From: Pinirhizobacter sp036499745
GTDB taxonomy: Bacteria; Pseudomonadota; Gammaproteobacteria; Xanthomonadales; Rhodanobacteraceae
Length of the DNA: 64,000 nucleotides
Direction: 5' to 3'
Assembly: GCF_036499745.1 (NCBI RefSeq)
Contig: NZ_DASYDG010000015.1
Location: 62,001-126,000 of the forward strand
A model generated the notes under the pieces. That model was not told the DNA's origin. It was given only the letters and a program-made list of their open reading frames with translations, and did no database searches. A program made the position numbers and the translations under genes. Positions 1 to 8,814 of this stretch are shown one piece after another (positions within the stretch are counted from its first letter, which is position 1; every line of letters begins with the position of its first letter).

Positions 1-75
1 GACCTGCCCACCTTCGACTGACCTTAAAACAGCCAAGGCAGGTTGAGCGGCGTTTCACCCCTCCCAAAGGTCATG

Positions 76-99
76 GTCCCCGCGACACCCCGCGGGGAC
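76..99. other. Perfect hairpin in leader of the M13 peptidase gene
   Basis: A 9-bp perfect inverted repeat (GTCCCCGCG / CGCGGGGAC) with a 6-nt loop lies 36 bases before the M13 peptidase start. No T-run follows on either strand, so it is not a canonical terminator for an upstream gene; it may be a 5' UTR structure or a factor-assisted stop. The first 21 bases of the window can be read as the last codons of a plus-strand gene ending ...DLPTFD-stop, but this is too short to support. Nothing else is visible in 1-134. Confidence 0.35.
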
Positions 100-134
100 T
101 ATCGTTCACGCACCTTCTCCAAGGACGTGCCGAC

Positions 135-2183
135 ATGACCGCATCCCGCTGGCTTCTTGCCACCGCCATCCTCGCAGCCCTGGCCTCGCCGGCCATGGCC
201 CAGACTAAGCCTTCGGGCATCGACCTTGCCGGCATGGACAAGTCTGTGAAGCCCGGCGACGACTTCGACAGCTACGCCAATGGCACCTGGCGCAAGACCG
301 CGGTGATCCCGGCCGACCGGGCCAGCACCGGCATCTTCCTGCAGGTGTTCGAGAAAGCCGAGAAGCGCAACGCGGAGTTGATCCGCGACGCCGGCAAGGG
401 CAACCCGCCGGCCAATAGCGACGCGCGGCTGATCGCTGATTATTACGCCGCCTTCATGGACGAAGCGGCGATCGAGAAGAACGGCCTGGCGCCCCTGAAG
501 GCCAGCTTCGACCAGATCGAAGCGATCAGCTCGGTGAAGGATCTCTCCCGCGTGCTTGGTGACGGCCTGCGAGCAGACGTCGACCCGATCAACGCCACCA
601 ACCTCGACACCGAGAACCTGTTCGGGCTGTGGGTATCCCAGGGGCTGGAAGATCCCACGCACTCGATGCCCTATCTGTTGCAGGGTGGCTTGGGCATGCC
701 CAACCGGGATTATTACCTGGGCAAGGACAAATCCATGGCCGATGCGCGCACGGCCTATCAAACCTATATCGCCGCCATCCTGAAGCAGGCCGGCACGCCC
801 GATGCCGAGGCGAAAGCCAAGGCCATCTTCGACCTGGAAACCAAGATCGCCACGGCCCAGGAAAGCATCGTGGACAGCGAGGACATCCACAAGGCGAACA
901 ACCCCTGGCCCACGGCTGAGTTTGCCAGCAAGGCCCCGGGCATCGACTGGGCTGAGTACTTCGGCGCCGCGCACCTGGACAAGGCCAAGACGATCAATGT
1001 CTGGCAGCCGGGCACGGTGCACGATGTGTCGGCGCTGGTGGCAAGCCAACCGCTGCAGACGTGGAAAGACTACCTTCGCTTCCACGCCATCAACCACAGC
1101 GCGGGCCTGCTGCCCAAGGCATACAACGACCTGAGCTTCGGCTTCTACGGCACCGTGCTTTCCGGCACGCCCAAGCAGCGCGACCGCTACAAGCGCGGCA
1201 TCGGCCGGGTCAATGCGGACCTTGGCGACGCCGTGGGCAAGGTGTACGTGAAGCGTTATTTCCCGGCCTCGTCCAAGGCCGAAGTGCAGCAGATGGTGAA
1301 GAACATCATCGCCGCCTTCGCCGACCGCGTGGACTCGCTCGACTGGATGACGCCGGCCACCCGCGCGAAGGCGAAGGCCAAGCTCGATACCCTGCTGGTG
1401 GGCGTGGGGTATCCGGAAACCTGGCGCGACTATTCCAAACTCAAGATCTCGCCGAATGATCCGGTAGGCAACAGCCTGCGTGCCGGACGCTACGAGACCG
1501 CACACCAGCTGGCCAAGCTCAATGCCAAGGTTGACCGCAACGAATGGTGGATGACCCCGCAGACGGTGAACGCGGTGAACCTGCCTCTGCAGAACGCGCT
1601 CAATTTCCCGGCAGCTATCCTGGAGGCGCCGTTCTTTGATCCGAAAGCGGACGCTGCCACCAACTACGGTTCGATCGGCGCCGTGATCGGCCACGAGATC
1701 AGCCACAGCTTCGATAACACCGGCGCTGAATTCGATGCGCAGGGACGCCTGGCCAACTGGTGGACACCGGCCGATGAAGCCCACTTCAAGGCCGCCGGCC
1801 AGAAGCTGGTCGAGCAGTACAACCAGTACGAAGCCCTGCCGGGCCTGCATGTGAACGGCCAGCAGACCCTCGGTGAGAATATCGCCGACGTTTCGGGACT
1901 GACGATCGCGTTGGCTGCGTACCACAAGTCGCTGGGCGGCAAGCCTGCGCCGGTGATCGACGGCCTGACCGGCGACGAGCGTTTCTTCCTGTCGTTCGCG
2001 CAGTCGTGGCGCACGAAGACCCGCGAAGCGGCGTTGCGCGCGCAACTGATCGGCGACGGCCATGCGCCGGGCCAGTTCCGTGCCCAGACCGTGCGCAATA
2101 TCGATGGCTGGTACGACGCGTTCAAGCCGCAGCCGGGGCAGAAGCTTTACCTGGATCCGAGCCAGCGGGTGAAGATCTGGTAA
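135..2183 (+). CDS. M13 family (neprilysin/PepO-like) secreted zinc metallopeptidase
   Basis: 682-residue endopeptidase predicted to act in the periplasm on peptides. Residues 1-22 form a Sec signal peptide ending AMA-Q. The gluzincin zinc site HEISH is at about 520-524 and the third-ligand motif ENIAD at about 581-585, as expected for M13. The C-terminus ends in the RVKIW-type motif typical of the family, and the length matches bacterial PepO/neprilysin homologues (about 680). The substrate-binding NAY motif position reads VNAVNLP, a mild departure. The ATG start directly precedes the signal peptide. The gene is convergent with the LysR gene downstream. Family assignment is firm; the physiological substrate is unknown. 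Confidence 0.95.
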   Translation: MTASRWLLATAILAALASPAMAQTKPSGIDLAGMDKSVKPGDDFDSYANGTWRKTAVIPADRASTGIFLQVFEKAEKRNAELIRDAGKGNPPANSDARLIADYYAAFMDEAAIEKNGLAPLKASFDQIEAISSVKDLSRVLGDGLRADVDPINATNLDTENLFGLWVSQGLEDPTHSMPYLLQGGLGMPNRDYYLGKDKSMADARTAYQTYIAAILKQAGTPDAEAKAKAIFDLETKIATAQESIVDSEDIHKANNPWPTAEFASKAPGIDWAEYFGAAHLDKAKTINVWQPGTVHDVSALVASQPLQTWKDYLRFHAINHSAGLLPKAYNDLSFGFYGTVLSGTPKQRDRYKRGIGRVNADLGDAVGKVYVKRYFPASSKAEVQQMVKNIIAAFADRVDSLDWMTPATRAKAKAKLDTLLVGVGYPETWRDYSKLKISPNDPVGNSLRAGRYETAHQLAKLNAKVDRNEWWMTPQTVNAVNLPLQNALNFPAAILEAPFFDPKADAATNYGSIGAVIGHEISHSFDNTGAEFDAQGRLANWWTPADEAHFKAAGQKLVEQYNQYEALPGLHVNGQQTLGENIADVSGLTIALAAYHKSLGGKPAPVIDGLTGDERFFLSFAQSWRTKTREAALRAQLIGDGHAPGQFRAQTVRNIDGWYDAFKPQPGQKLYLDPSQRVKIW

Positions 2184-2197
2184 CAGGTTGATGGCAA

Positions 2198-2224
2198 GGT
2201 CATGCCGCCTGGTGCGGCATGGCC
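2198..2224. terminator. Hairpin between convergent genes (terminator-like)
   Basis: An 11-bp stem (one G-T wobble; GGTCATGCCGC paired with GCGGCATGGCC) with a 5-nt loop overlaps the stop of the LysR gene and lies 15 bases after the M13 peptidase stop. No U-tract follows on either strand, so termination is inferred from position between convergent genes. Confidence 0.4.
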
Positions 2225-3126
2225 GCTACCACCATTTCAGACAGTACGCCGCGGAACCAGGCATGTGCTTGATCACCCCGTTTGGATTCATGCCAATACA
2301 TCCGCACCGGGATGGGCTTGAGCCGGATCGGCAGCGGATGAAGTGATATCGGCAAGCTGCCCGATACACTCAGGGCATATGACCGCGGCATGGTCAGCAA
2401 CAGATCGCTGTCCGCGGCAATCTGCGCAGCTGAGAAATAGTGCTGGCAGGTAAGCGCGATATTGCGGAAACGCCCGTCCTGTCCCAATAGGACATCCAGC
2501 GCGATCGGCTCACCAAAAGGTGATACCGCTACGTGCCGCGCGGCCAGGTAATCGATCTTGCGCAATGCTGCGCCGTCGAGTGGATGCCCACGCCGCATTA
2601 CCACCACCAGGCCTTCGTCCACCAGGTGCTCATGCACCACGTGTGCGCCTACCTTCAGTGAGCGGTCGATCACCAGATCGACATGGCCCGCCACCAGTTC
2701 GCGTTCCACATCCACGGCCGGCACGCGGCGGCTGGCAATGCGTACCTGCGGCGCCTCGCATTCGAGTCGCGGCAACAGGCGAGGAAAGACGATGGACTCC
2801 AGGATGTCACGGAAACCCACGGTGAATTCCATCTGCAGGCGCGAGGGCTCGAAGCCTGCCTGCCGGCGCGTGGTGTCCTGAAGCCCCTTCAGGTGCAGGC
2901 GGACATCCTCGATGATCGCCCGCGCCTGGTCGGTGGGCACCACGCGGTTTCCCTGCCTGACGAACAACGGATCGTCGAAGTGCTCGCGCAACCGGTTCAG
3001 GGCATGGGTGACCGCCGGCTGGGTCAGGTGCAGCGCCCGCGCGGCCGCGCCGATACCTCCCTCGGCGTGGATGGCGTCGAGCACGCGGAAGAGATTGAGA
3101 TCGATGCGCTTGTCGTTGCGGGGCAT
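2200..3126 (-). CDS. LysR family transcriptional regulator
   Basis: 308-residue LysR-type regulator. An N-terminal winged helix-turn-helix covers about residues 8-67 (DLNLF at the start, LTQPAVTHALNRLR as recognition region), and a periplasmic-binding-like effector domain covers about 95-300. It is transcribed away from the acyl-CoA dehydrogenase operon across a 109-bp intergenic region, the classic arrangement for a LysR activator and its target. The effector is unknown but could be an acyl-CoA or hydroxy-acid intermediate if it controls that operon. Length and domain order are normal. Confidence 0.92.
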   Translation of the reverse strand: MPRNDKRIDLNLFRVLDAIHAEGGIGAAARALHLTQPAVTHALNRLREHFDDPLFVRQGNRVVPTDQARAIIEDVRLHLKGLQDTTRRQAGFEPSRLQMEFTVGFRDILESIVFPRLLPRLECEAPQVRIASRRVPAVDVERELVAGHVDLVIDRSLKVGAHVVHEHLVDEGLVVVMRRGHPLDGAALRKIDYLAARHVAVSPFGEPIALDVLLGQDGRFRNIALTCQHYFSAAQIAADSDLLLTMPRSYALSVSGSLPISLHPLPIRLKPIPVRMYWHESKRGDQAHAWFRGVLSEMVVAAMPHQAA

Positions 3127-3235
3127 GCCAGCACATTACTTTAATTCATGACCACGCATAAGACACATTCATTTTACTGATTCCATACGTTGGCGTACGC
3201 TCGGGTTTCTGCCTGTCGCTTAAGGACCGTGCACG
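3127..3235. promoter_or_regulatory. Divergent promoter region, lysR / acyl-CoA dehydrogenase operon
   Basis: This 109-bp AT-richer gap separates two divergent genes and must hold both promoters. A T-N11-A LysR-type box candidate lies around the segment TTCATGACCACGCATAAG, but its arms are weak. An AAGGA Shine-Dalgarno lies before the ATG at 3236. No unambiguous -35/-10 pair could be assigned by eye. Confidence 0.4.
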
Positions 3236-4453
3236 ATGGACTTCGCCCCTTCGGCCCGCAGCCGGGAACTCGGCGAGAAACTCACCCGCTTCATGGCGGA
3301 GCAGATTCTTCCTGCCGAGAAAACCTGGCATGAGTCCCTGAACGGCAGTTCCGACTGGCGCAGCTGGCGCCAACCGGCGGTGATGGAGGAACTGAAGGAA
3401 CGCGCCCATGCCGCGGGCTTGTGGAACCTGTTCCTGCCCGACGACGAAGGCGGCCTGTCCAATCAGGACTACGCACCCCTGGCCGAAATCATGGGCCACT
3501 CGTTCATCGCCCCGGAAGTATTCAACTGCAACGCGCCGGACACCGGCAACATGGAGGTGTTGCTGCGCTACGGTTCAGCCGGGCAGAAGAGCCAATGGTT
3601 GGAGCCGCTGCTCGCCGGCCGCATCCGTTCGGCGTTCTGCATGACCGAACCGGATGTCGCGTCCTCCGACGCCACCAACATGCGTGCCACGGCCACCCCC
3701 GACGGCGATGAAATCGTGCTCAACGGCGCCAAGTGGTGGTCCACCGGCATCGGCCATCCGCATTGCAAGGTGGTGATCTTCATGGGGCTCACCGATCCCG
3801 ACGCCGAACCGCACCACCGGCACTCCATGGTGCTGTGTCCGCTCGATGCACCGGGTGTCACTATCGAACGCATGCTGCCGGTGTTCGGTACCTACGACGA
3901 ACCCTCAGGTCACGGCCAGGTACGCTTCGATCACGTGCGCGTGCCGGCATCGAACGTGATCCTTGGCTTGGGAAAAGGCTTCCAGATCGCGCAGGGCCGG
4001 TTGGGGCCGGGCCGAATTCATCACTGCATGCGGGCCATCGGTGCCGCCGAGCGCGCACTCACCCTGCTGTGCACGCGGGCATTGTCACGCCAGGCGTTCG
4101 GCAAGCCATTGGCGATGCTCGGTGGCAATGGCGACATCATCGCGGACCTTCGCATCGCCATCGAACAGGCGCGCCTGCTTACCTTGAAGGCCGCCTGGAC
4201 GATAGACACCCAGGGCATCAAGGCGGCGTTGAGCCTGGTTTCCCAGATCAAGGTGGTTGTACCGATGGTGGCGCAAAAGGCCGCCGATGCCGCTATCCAG
4301 ATCCACGGCGGTGCCGGCCTTTCTGATGACTTCCCCCTGGCCGCGCTCTACGCCCATGCACGCGTGCTGCGCCTGGCCGATGGCCCCGATGAAGTGCATC
4401 GCGCGGTGATCGCACGGCAGGAGTTAAAGATGCAGAAGGAAAAAGCATCGTGA
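3236..4453 (+). CDS. Acyl-CoA dehydrogenase, ACAD10/ACAD11-like
   Basis: 405-residue flavin acyl-CoA dehydrogenase, first gene of a six-gene operon. Visible family signatures are the MTEPDVASSDATN segment near residue 135 and the C-terminal IHGGAG followed by LADGPDEVH near 379-387. In ordinary acyl-CoA dehydrogenases the latter position carries YEGT with the catalytic Glu; here the aligned residue is Asp, as in the ACAD10/11 branch. The next gene encodes an APH-fold kinase and overlaps by 4 bp. In eukaryotic ACAD10/11 these two activities are fused, and in the Pseudomonas lva operon they act together on 4-hydroxyacyl-CoA through a phosphorylated intermediate. The family is seen; the substrate is inference. 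Confidence 0.93.
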   Translation: MDFAPSARSRELGEKLTRFMAEQILPAEKTWHESLNGSSDWRSWRQPAVMEELKERAHAAGLWNLFLPDDEGGLSNQDYAPLAEIMGHSFIAPEVFNCNAPDTGNMEVLLRYGSAGQKSQWLEPLLAGRIRSAFCMTEPDVASSDATNMRATATPDGDEIVLNGAKWWSTGIGHPHCKVVIFMGLTDPDAEPHHRHSMVLCPLDAPGVTIERMLPVFGTYDEPSGHGQVRFDHVRVPASNVILGLGKGFQIAQGRLGPGRIHHCMRAIGAAERALTLLCTRALSRQAFGKPLAMLGGNGDIIADLRIAIEQARLLTLKAAWTIDTQGIKAALSLVSQIKVVVPMVAQKAADAAIQIHGGAGLSDDFPLAALYAHARVLRLADGPDEVHRAVIARQELKMQKEKAS

Positions 4454-5514
4454 CGGCAGCAACCGACCAGGCGCGACCCGTTCGCGAGGAAGACCAGCTC
4501 GACGTCGCGGCGCTCGATGCTTTTTTCAGGCAACACATCGATGGGCTCACCGGCACGCCCACCCTCGAACAATTCCCCGGCGGCGCGTCGAACCTTACCT
4601 ACCTTCTCGGCTGGGGAAACCGGCAAGTGGTGCTGCGCACCGCGCCGAAGGGTGCCAAGGCCGCTTCGGCGCACGACATGTTGCGCGAGGCGCGGGTGAT
4701 GGCGGCGGTAGGCAAGCGTTACCCCTACGTGCCGGCGATCCTGGCCGTGTGCGAGGACGACGCCATCATCGGTCGGCCGTTCTTCGCCATGGAACCCATC
4801 CGCGGCGTGATCCTGCGCAAGGACATGCCCGATACCCTTGGTCTGGATGCCGAACGTACGCGCGCGCTCTGCCACGGTTTCATCGATCGCCTGGTGGATC
4901 TGCATGCCATAGATGCAAGCCACGCGGACATCGCCTCGCTCGGTCGCGGCGAAGGCTACGTACAGCGGCAGTTGTCCGGGTGGGCTCAACGCTGGCGCCA
5001 GGCGCTCACCGAAGGCACCGATCCCAGTGAAGACATCATCGCCTGGCTCCAGGCCAACCGCACGACGGACGTCGCTTCGTGCGTGATCCATAACGACTTC
5101 CGCTTCGACAACGTGGTGCTGGATCCTGCTGACCCACTGCGCATCATTGGCGTGCTCGACTGGGAACTGGCCACGGTAGGCGATCCGCTGATGGACCTGG
5201 GCTCATCACTGGCCTATTGGGTACAGACCGACGACGATGCAACATTCCAGGCATTCCGGCTACAGCCCTCCAATGCCCCCGGCATGCTCACGCGCGCTGA
5301 GGTGGTGGCCTATTACGCCGAACGCACAGGCCGCCGGATCGAAAACTTCCGCTTCTACGAAGTATTCGGCCTGTTCAGGCTTATGGTGATCATCCAGCAG
5401 ATCTACCGCCGTTTCGCACTGGGCCAGACCACCAATCCCCGCTTCAAGGGATTCGGACAGGCCGCGGCATACATGGGCCAGCGCTGCCGCAAGCTGATGG
5501 AACAAGGCCACTGA
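4450..5514 (+). CDS. APH-fold phosphotransferase (ACAD10/11 kinase-domain-like)
   Basis: 354-residue aminoglycoside-phosphotransferase-fold protein starting at a GTG that overlaps the upstream stop (GTGA). The catalytic loop HNDFRFDN is at about residues 214-221 (Asp216 as base, Asn221 as metal ligand) and the second metal Asp is in the LDWE motif at about 237. A lysine-containing N-lobe is plausible near VVLRTAPKG. Such kinases next to acyl-CoA dehydrogenases phosphorylate the 4-hydroxyl of acyl-CoA substrates (LvaA, ACAD10/11), and antibiotic modification is unlikely in this context. Translational coupling to the dehydrogenase and phosphatase genes supports joint function. Confidence 0.9.
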   Translation: MTAATDQARPVREEDQLDVAALDAFFRQHIDGLTGTPTLEQFPGGASNLTYLLGWGNRQVVLRTAPKGAKAASAHDMLREARVMAAVGKRYPYVPAILAVCEDDAIIGRPFFAMEPIRGVILRKDMPDTLGLDAERTRALCHGFIDRLVDLHAIDASHADIASLGRGEGYVQRQLSGWAQRWRQALTEGTDPSEDIIAWLQANRTTDVASCVIHNDFRFDNVVLDPADPLRIIGVLDWELATVGDPLMDLGSSLAYWVQTDDDATFQAFRLQPSNAPGMLTRAEVVAYYAERTGRRIENFRFYEVFGLFRLMVIIQQIYRRFALGQTTNPRFKGFGQAAAYMGQRCRKLMEQGH

Positions 5515-6203
5515 TGGGCAGCATCATCCTGATCCGGCATGGCCAGGCCAGCTTCGGCGCAGCCGACTACGACCGGCTTTCGCCACGCGGGGAAGAACAA
5601 TCGGTTTTGCTGGGCCGATGGCTGGCCCGCACCCACGGTAAGCCCGACCGCGTACTGGCTGGCAGCATGCAACGCCACCACCGCACGGCGTCACTGTGCC
5701 TTGAGGCCGCCGGTGTCGACATGGCCTTCGAGGTGAATCCGGGCCTGGATGAACTCAACCACGTGGAGATCCTTCGCCGACACCGGCCGGACCTCCCCGA
5801 CGAAACCGCCCTGCACGCGGAAATGCGCGCCCACCCCGACCCGCACAAGGCCTTCCAGGCACTCTTCAGCCAGGCCATCGCGGCTTGGGTCGGTGCCGGC
5901 AGCGAAGCCGCCCACGATGAAACCTGGCCTAAGTTCCGTGAACGCGTGCTCGACTCGTTGAAGTATCTCGCCGGACACGCGGCGGAGATAACCTGGGTGT
6001 TCACCTCCGGCGGCCCGATCGCCGTGATGGTGCAGTCACTGCTGCAGATGCCAGAAGAAAACACCTTCAGCCTTGCCTACCCGCTGATCAACACCAGCCT
6101 TACTACCCTGCGCACCGCGCGCGGGGCCCCTACCTTCTTCAGCTACAACACCGCTCCCCATCTTGAGGACGCCGGCGACGCCGCGCTCCTCACCCATCGC
6201 TAG
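5514..6203 (+). CDS. Histidine phosphatase superfamily protein
   Basis: 229-residue phosphoglycerate-mutase-like protein; start and upstream stop overlap by one base (TGATG). The phosphohistidine motif LIRHGQA has R8, H9 and G10, and an RHHR-like segment follows near residues 48-56. The position that normally holds the second active-site histidine (a HG motif) reads TSGGPI at about 164-169, so that His appears replaced by Ser, which is seen in a subset of the superfamily. Its position after a kinase gene suggests it reverses or edits a phosphorylation in the same pathway, or salvages a by-product. Activity is unproven. Confidence 0.88.
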   Translation: MGSIILIRHGQASFGAADYDRLSPRGEEQSVLLGRWLARTHGKPDRVLAGSMQRHHRTASLCLEAAGVDMAFEVNPGLDELNHVEILRRHRPDLPDETALHAEMRAHPDPHKAFQALFSQAIAAWVGAGSEAAHDETWPKFRERVLDSLKYLAGHAAEITWVFTSGGPIAVMVQSLLQMPEENTFSLAYPLINTSLTTLRTARGAPTFFSYNTAPHLEDAGDAALLTHR

Positions 6204-6216
6204 ACAAGGCACACGC

Positions 6217-6984
6217 ATGAGCCAGGATCCCTTCGACCTTTCCGGCAAGATCGCCCTCGTTACCGGCGCCAGCCGCGGCATTGGCGAGGAAATCGCCCGC
6301 CTTTTCGCCGCACGTGGCGCGCATGTCATTGTCTCCAGCCGCAAGCTGGCGGATTGCCAATCAGTGGTGGATGGCATGACAGCCGACGGCGGTAAAGCCG
6401 AGGCCATGGCCTGTCACATCGGCGAGATGGAGCAGATCCGCGCGCTGTATTCCGCCATCGGGGAAAAACACGGCCGCCTGGACATCCTGGTGAACAACGC
6501 TGCCACCAACCCGTTCTTCGGCCACATTACCGACACCGACGAAGCGGTGTTCACCAAGACGGTGGACGTGAACATCCGCGGCTATTTCTTCATGTCGTCG
6601 CTGGGCGCAAAGCTGATGGCGAAGAACGGCGGCGGTGCCATCGTCAATGTGGCTTCGGTCAATGGCGTAGTCCCGGGCTTCCAGCAGGGCATCTACTCCA
6701 TTACCAAGGCCGCGGTGATCTCCATGACCAAGGCCTTCGCCGTGGAATGCGCCGAACAAGGCGTTCGTTGCAATGCCCTCTTGCCGGGCCTGACCGATAC
6801 CAAGTTCGCCTCGGTGCTGGTCAATACGCCGGCGATCCTGAAGCAGGCGCTGGCTCACGTGCCCATGCGACGTGTTGCACAACCCTCGGAAATGGCCGGC
6901 GCCGCGCTGTACCTGGCGTCTGATGCTGCCTCCTACACCACCGGCGCCATCCTCAACGTCGATGGCGGTTATCTCTCGGTCTAA
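6217..6984 (+). CDS. SDR family oxidoreductase
   Basis: 255-residue classical short-chain dehydrogenase. The cofactor motif TGASRGIG is at residues 16-23, NNAAT near 91, and the catalytic YSITK at 160-164. The ATG at 6217 is preferred over an in-frame start at 6163 because the latter would overlap the phosphatase gene and add a non-homologous leader. It is the fourth gene of the operon and followed after 15 bp by a second SDR gene. A role as a 3- or 4-hydroxyacyl(-CoA) dehydrogenase is inferred from context only. Confidence 0.93.
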   Translation: MSQDPFDLSGKIALVTGASRGIGEEIARLFAARGAHVIVSSRKLADCQSVVDGMTADGGKAEAMACHIGEMEQIRALYSAIGEKHGRLDILVNNAATNPFFGHITDTDEAVFTKTVDVNIRGYFFMSSLGAKLMAKNGGGAIVNVASVNGVVPGFQQGIYSITKAAVISMTKAFAVECAEQGVRCNALLPGLTDTKFASVLVNTPAILKQALAHVPMRRVAQPSEMAGAALYLASDAASYTTGAILNVDGGYLSV

Positions 6985-6999
6985 CCTGGAATTCCAAGC

Positions 7000-7788
7000 A
7001 TGAGCACGAACCACCACGGTCGTCTGGACGGCAAGAAGGCTTTCATCACCGGCGCGGCCGGTGGCCTCGGCAAAGCCATGGCGCAGATGTTCGCGCGTCA
7101 AGGCGCCAGGGTATTCGTTACCGATCTCGACGGCGCTTCCGTCGCTGCGGTGGCCGACGATATCAACCAGGAGGCCGGTACTACCGTGGCATGGTCAGCC
7201 GCGCAGGATGTACGCGATGAAGCACGTTGGCTCGCCGTGCTGGCCGAAGCTTCAAAGGCGATGGGCGGCATCTCCGTGCTGGTGAACAACGCCGGCATCG
7301 GCGCGCTCGGTGGCGTGGAAACCCTGGAACCGAAAGACTGGCGACGCGTGATGGACATCAACGTGGAAGCGGTTTACTTAGGCTGCAAGCATGCGATGAA
7401 ATTCCTCAAGGAAAACACCCCCGCGTCGATCGTGAATATCTCCTCGCTCGCCGCGCACAAGGTCGACCCCAACTACACCGTCTACAACACCTCCAAGGCT
7501 GCCGTGGCCATGCTCACCAAATCGATCGCCGTGGACTGCGCGAAACAGAAGGTGGACATCCGCTGCAACTCCATCCACCCGGCCTTCATCCGCACCGGCA
7601 TCGTGGAGCCATTCTTCAAGGCATTGGGCGAAGAGGAAGCGACGAAGAAACTGATCCGCGGCGTACCCATGGCCCGTCTTGGCGACCCGGACGACGTGGC
7701 CTATGCAGCCGTGTACCTCGCCTCCAACGAAAGCCGGTTTGTCACCGCCGCCGAAATGCTCATCGATGGCGGCGCCGCAGCCGTCTGA
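7000..7788 (+). CDS. SDR family oxidoreductase
   Basis: 262-residue classical short-chain dehydrogenase with TGAAGGLG at residues 17-24, NNAG near 94, and the catalytic YNTSK at 162-166. It resembles the 3-alpha/20-beta-hydroxysteroid or cyclohexanol dehydrogenase style of SDR, with a DIRCN-x-IHPAFI segment after the active site. It is distinct from the preceding SDR and ends 10 bp before the next gene. Two SDRs in one acyl-CoA operon would fit sequential oxidation or reduction steps at different carbons. Substrate unknown. Confidence 0.93.
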   Translation: MSTNHHGRLDGKKAFITGAAGGLGKAMAQMFARQGARVFVTDLDGASVAAVADDINQEAGTTVAWSAAQDVRDEARWLAVLAEASKAMGGISVLVNNAGIGALGGVETLEPKDWRRVMDINVEAVYLGCKHAMKFLKENTPASIVNISSLAAHKVDPNYTVYNTSKAAVAMLTKSIAVDCAKQKVDIRCNSIHPAFIRTGIVEPFFKALGEEEATKKLIRGVPMARLGDPDDVAYAAVYLASNESRFVTAAEMLIDGGAAAV

Positions 7789-7798
7789 AGGAATAGCC

Positions 7799-8803
7799 AT
7801 GACCACGCAACGCCAGCTCCTGCTCAAGTCCCGCCCCGAAGGCCTGGTCAAGAAGTCCGACTTCGACCTGGTCGAACACGCCCTGCCCGCGCTTGAAGAT
7901 GGCCAGGTGCACGTGAAGGTGCTCTACATCTCGATGGACCCGACCAACCGCGTGTGGATGAGCGACATCCCGCAGTACATGCCGCCGGTAGCCATCGGTG
8001 AAGTGATGCGCGCCGGCGGCCTTGGCCGCGTCGTGGCGTCGAAGAACGAACGCTTTGCCGAAGGCGATCTGGTGCAAGGCCTGTTGAACTGGCAAGACCA
8101 CGCCATCCTCGACGCCTCTCATGCTAAAGAACTGGTGAAGCTGCCGACGTCGCCGCTACCGCTGCCCACCCTGCTCGGCGCGTGCGGTTTGTCGGGCATC
8201 ACCGCCTATTACGGCCTTACCGACATTGCCCCCGTGCAGCCCGGCGAGACCATTGTTATCTCCGCCGCTGCAGGCTCGGTCGGCTCCGTCGCCGGCCAGA
8301 TCGCCAAGATCATGGGCGCCCGCGTGGTCGGCATCGCCGGCGGCGCGGACAAATGCAAATACCTCACCGAGACCCTCGGCTTCGATGCCGCCGTCGACTA
8401 CAAGGCCGCCGACTTCAAGCAGCAACTCAAGGCCGCCACACCCGACGGCGTGCACGTGAATTTCGAGAACGTGGGCGGTGAAGTCATGCGTGCGGTGCTC
8501 TCACGCATGGTGATCGGCGGGCGTGTCGCGCTATGTGGCCTGATTTCCGGCTATACCGGCGAGAAGAAACCCAGCGATGATTTTTCGATCATGATCGTCA
8601 AGCGCCTCACGGTGAAGGGGTTCCTGGCCTTCGACTATCGCAAGACGAAGGAAGCCGTGCAGGCCATTGCGGGGTGGATCCTGGAAGGGAAGTTAAAGAC
8701 CGAGGAGACCATTGCCGAGGGGTTGGAGAATGCGCCGGAGGTGCTTAATCGACTTTTCGATGGGTCACATACCGGGAAGCTGCTCCTCAAGGTGCAGGAC
8801 TAG
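7799..8803 (+). CDS. NADP-dependent MDR oxidoreductase (PTGR/CurA-like)
   Basis: 334-residue medium-chain reductase without zinc ligands, of the prostaglandin/leukotriene reductase and curcumin reductase type. The N-terminus carries the typical YISMDPTNRVWMSD segment (about residues 40-55), and the nucleotide site reads SAAAGSVGS in mid-protein. The ATG at 7799 has a GAAGGAA ribosome site 6 bp upstream; an in-frame start at 7679 inside the SDR gene is rejected. Such enzymes reduce the double bond of alpha,beta-unsaturated carbonyls, which fits disposal of enones or enoyl products made by the upstream enzymes. It is the last gene of the operon. Confidence 0.92.
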   Translation: MTTQRQLLLKSRPEGLVKKSDFDLVEHALPALEDGQVHVKVLYISMDPTNRVWMSDIPQYMPPVAIGEVMRAGGLGRVVASKNERFAEGDLVQGLLNWQDHAILDASHAKELVKLPTSPLPLPTLLGACGLSGITAYYGLTDIAPVQPGETIVISAAAGSVGSVAGQIAKIMGARVVGIAGGADKCKYLTETLGFDAAVDYKAADFKQQLKAATPDGVHVNFENVGGEVMRAVLSRMVIGGRVALCGLISGYTGEKKPSDDFSIMIVKRLTVKGFLAFDYRKTKEAVQAIAGWILEGKLKTEETIAEGLENAPEVLNRLFDGSHTGKLLLKVQD

Positions 8804-8814
8804 GAAAAAGCTGA

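Noticed and set aside
99..2063. 654-codon open frame on the minus strand opposite the M13 peptidase
   Set aside because: It is antisense to a gene with a perfect signal peptide and zinc motifs. Its translation is Arg/Gly/His-rich with no family features, a usual artefact of high GC at codon position 3.
4450..5514. Aminoglycoside resistance gene
   Set aside because: Only the kinase fold is shared. Coupling to an ACAD10/11-like dehydrogenase points to acyl-CoA metabolism.
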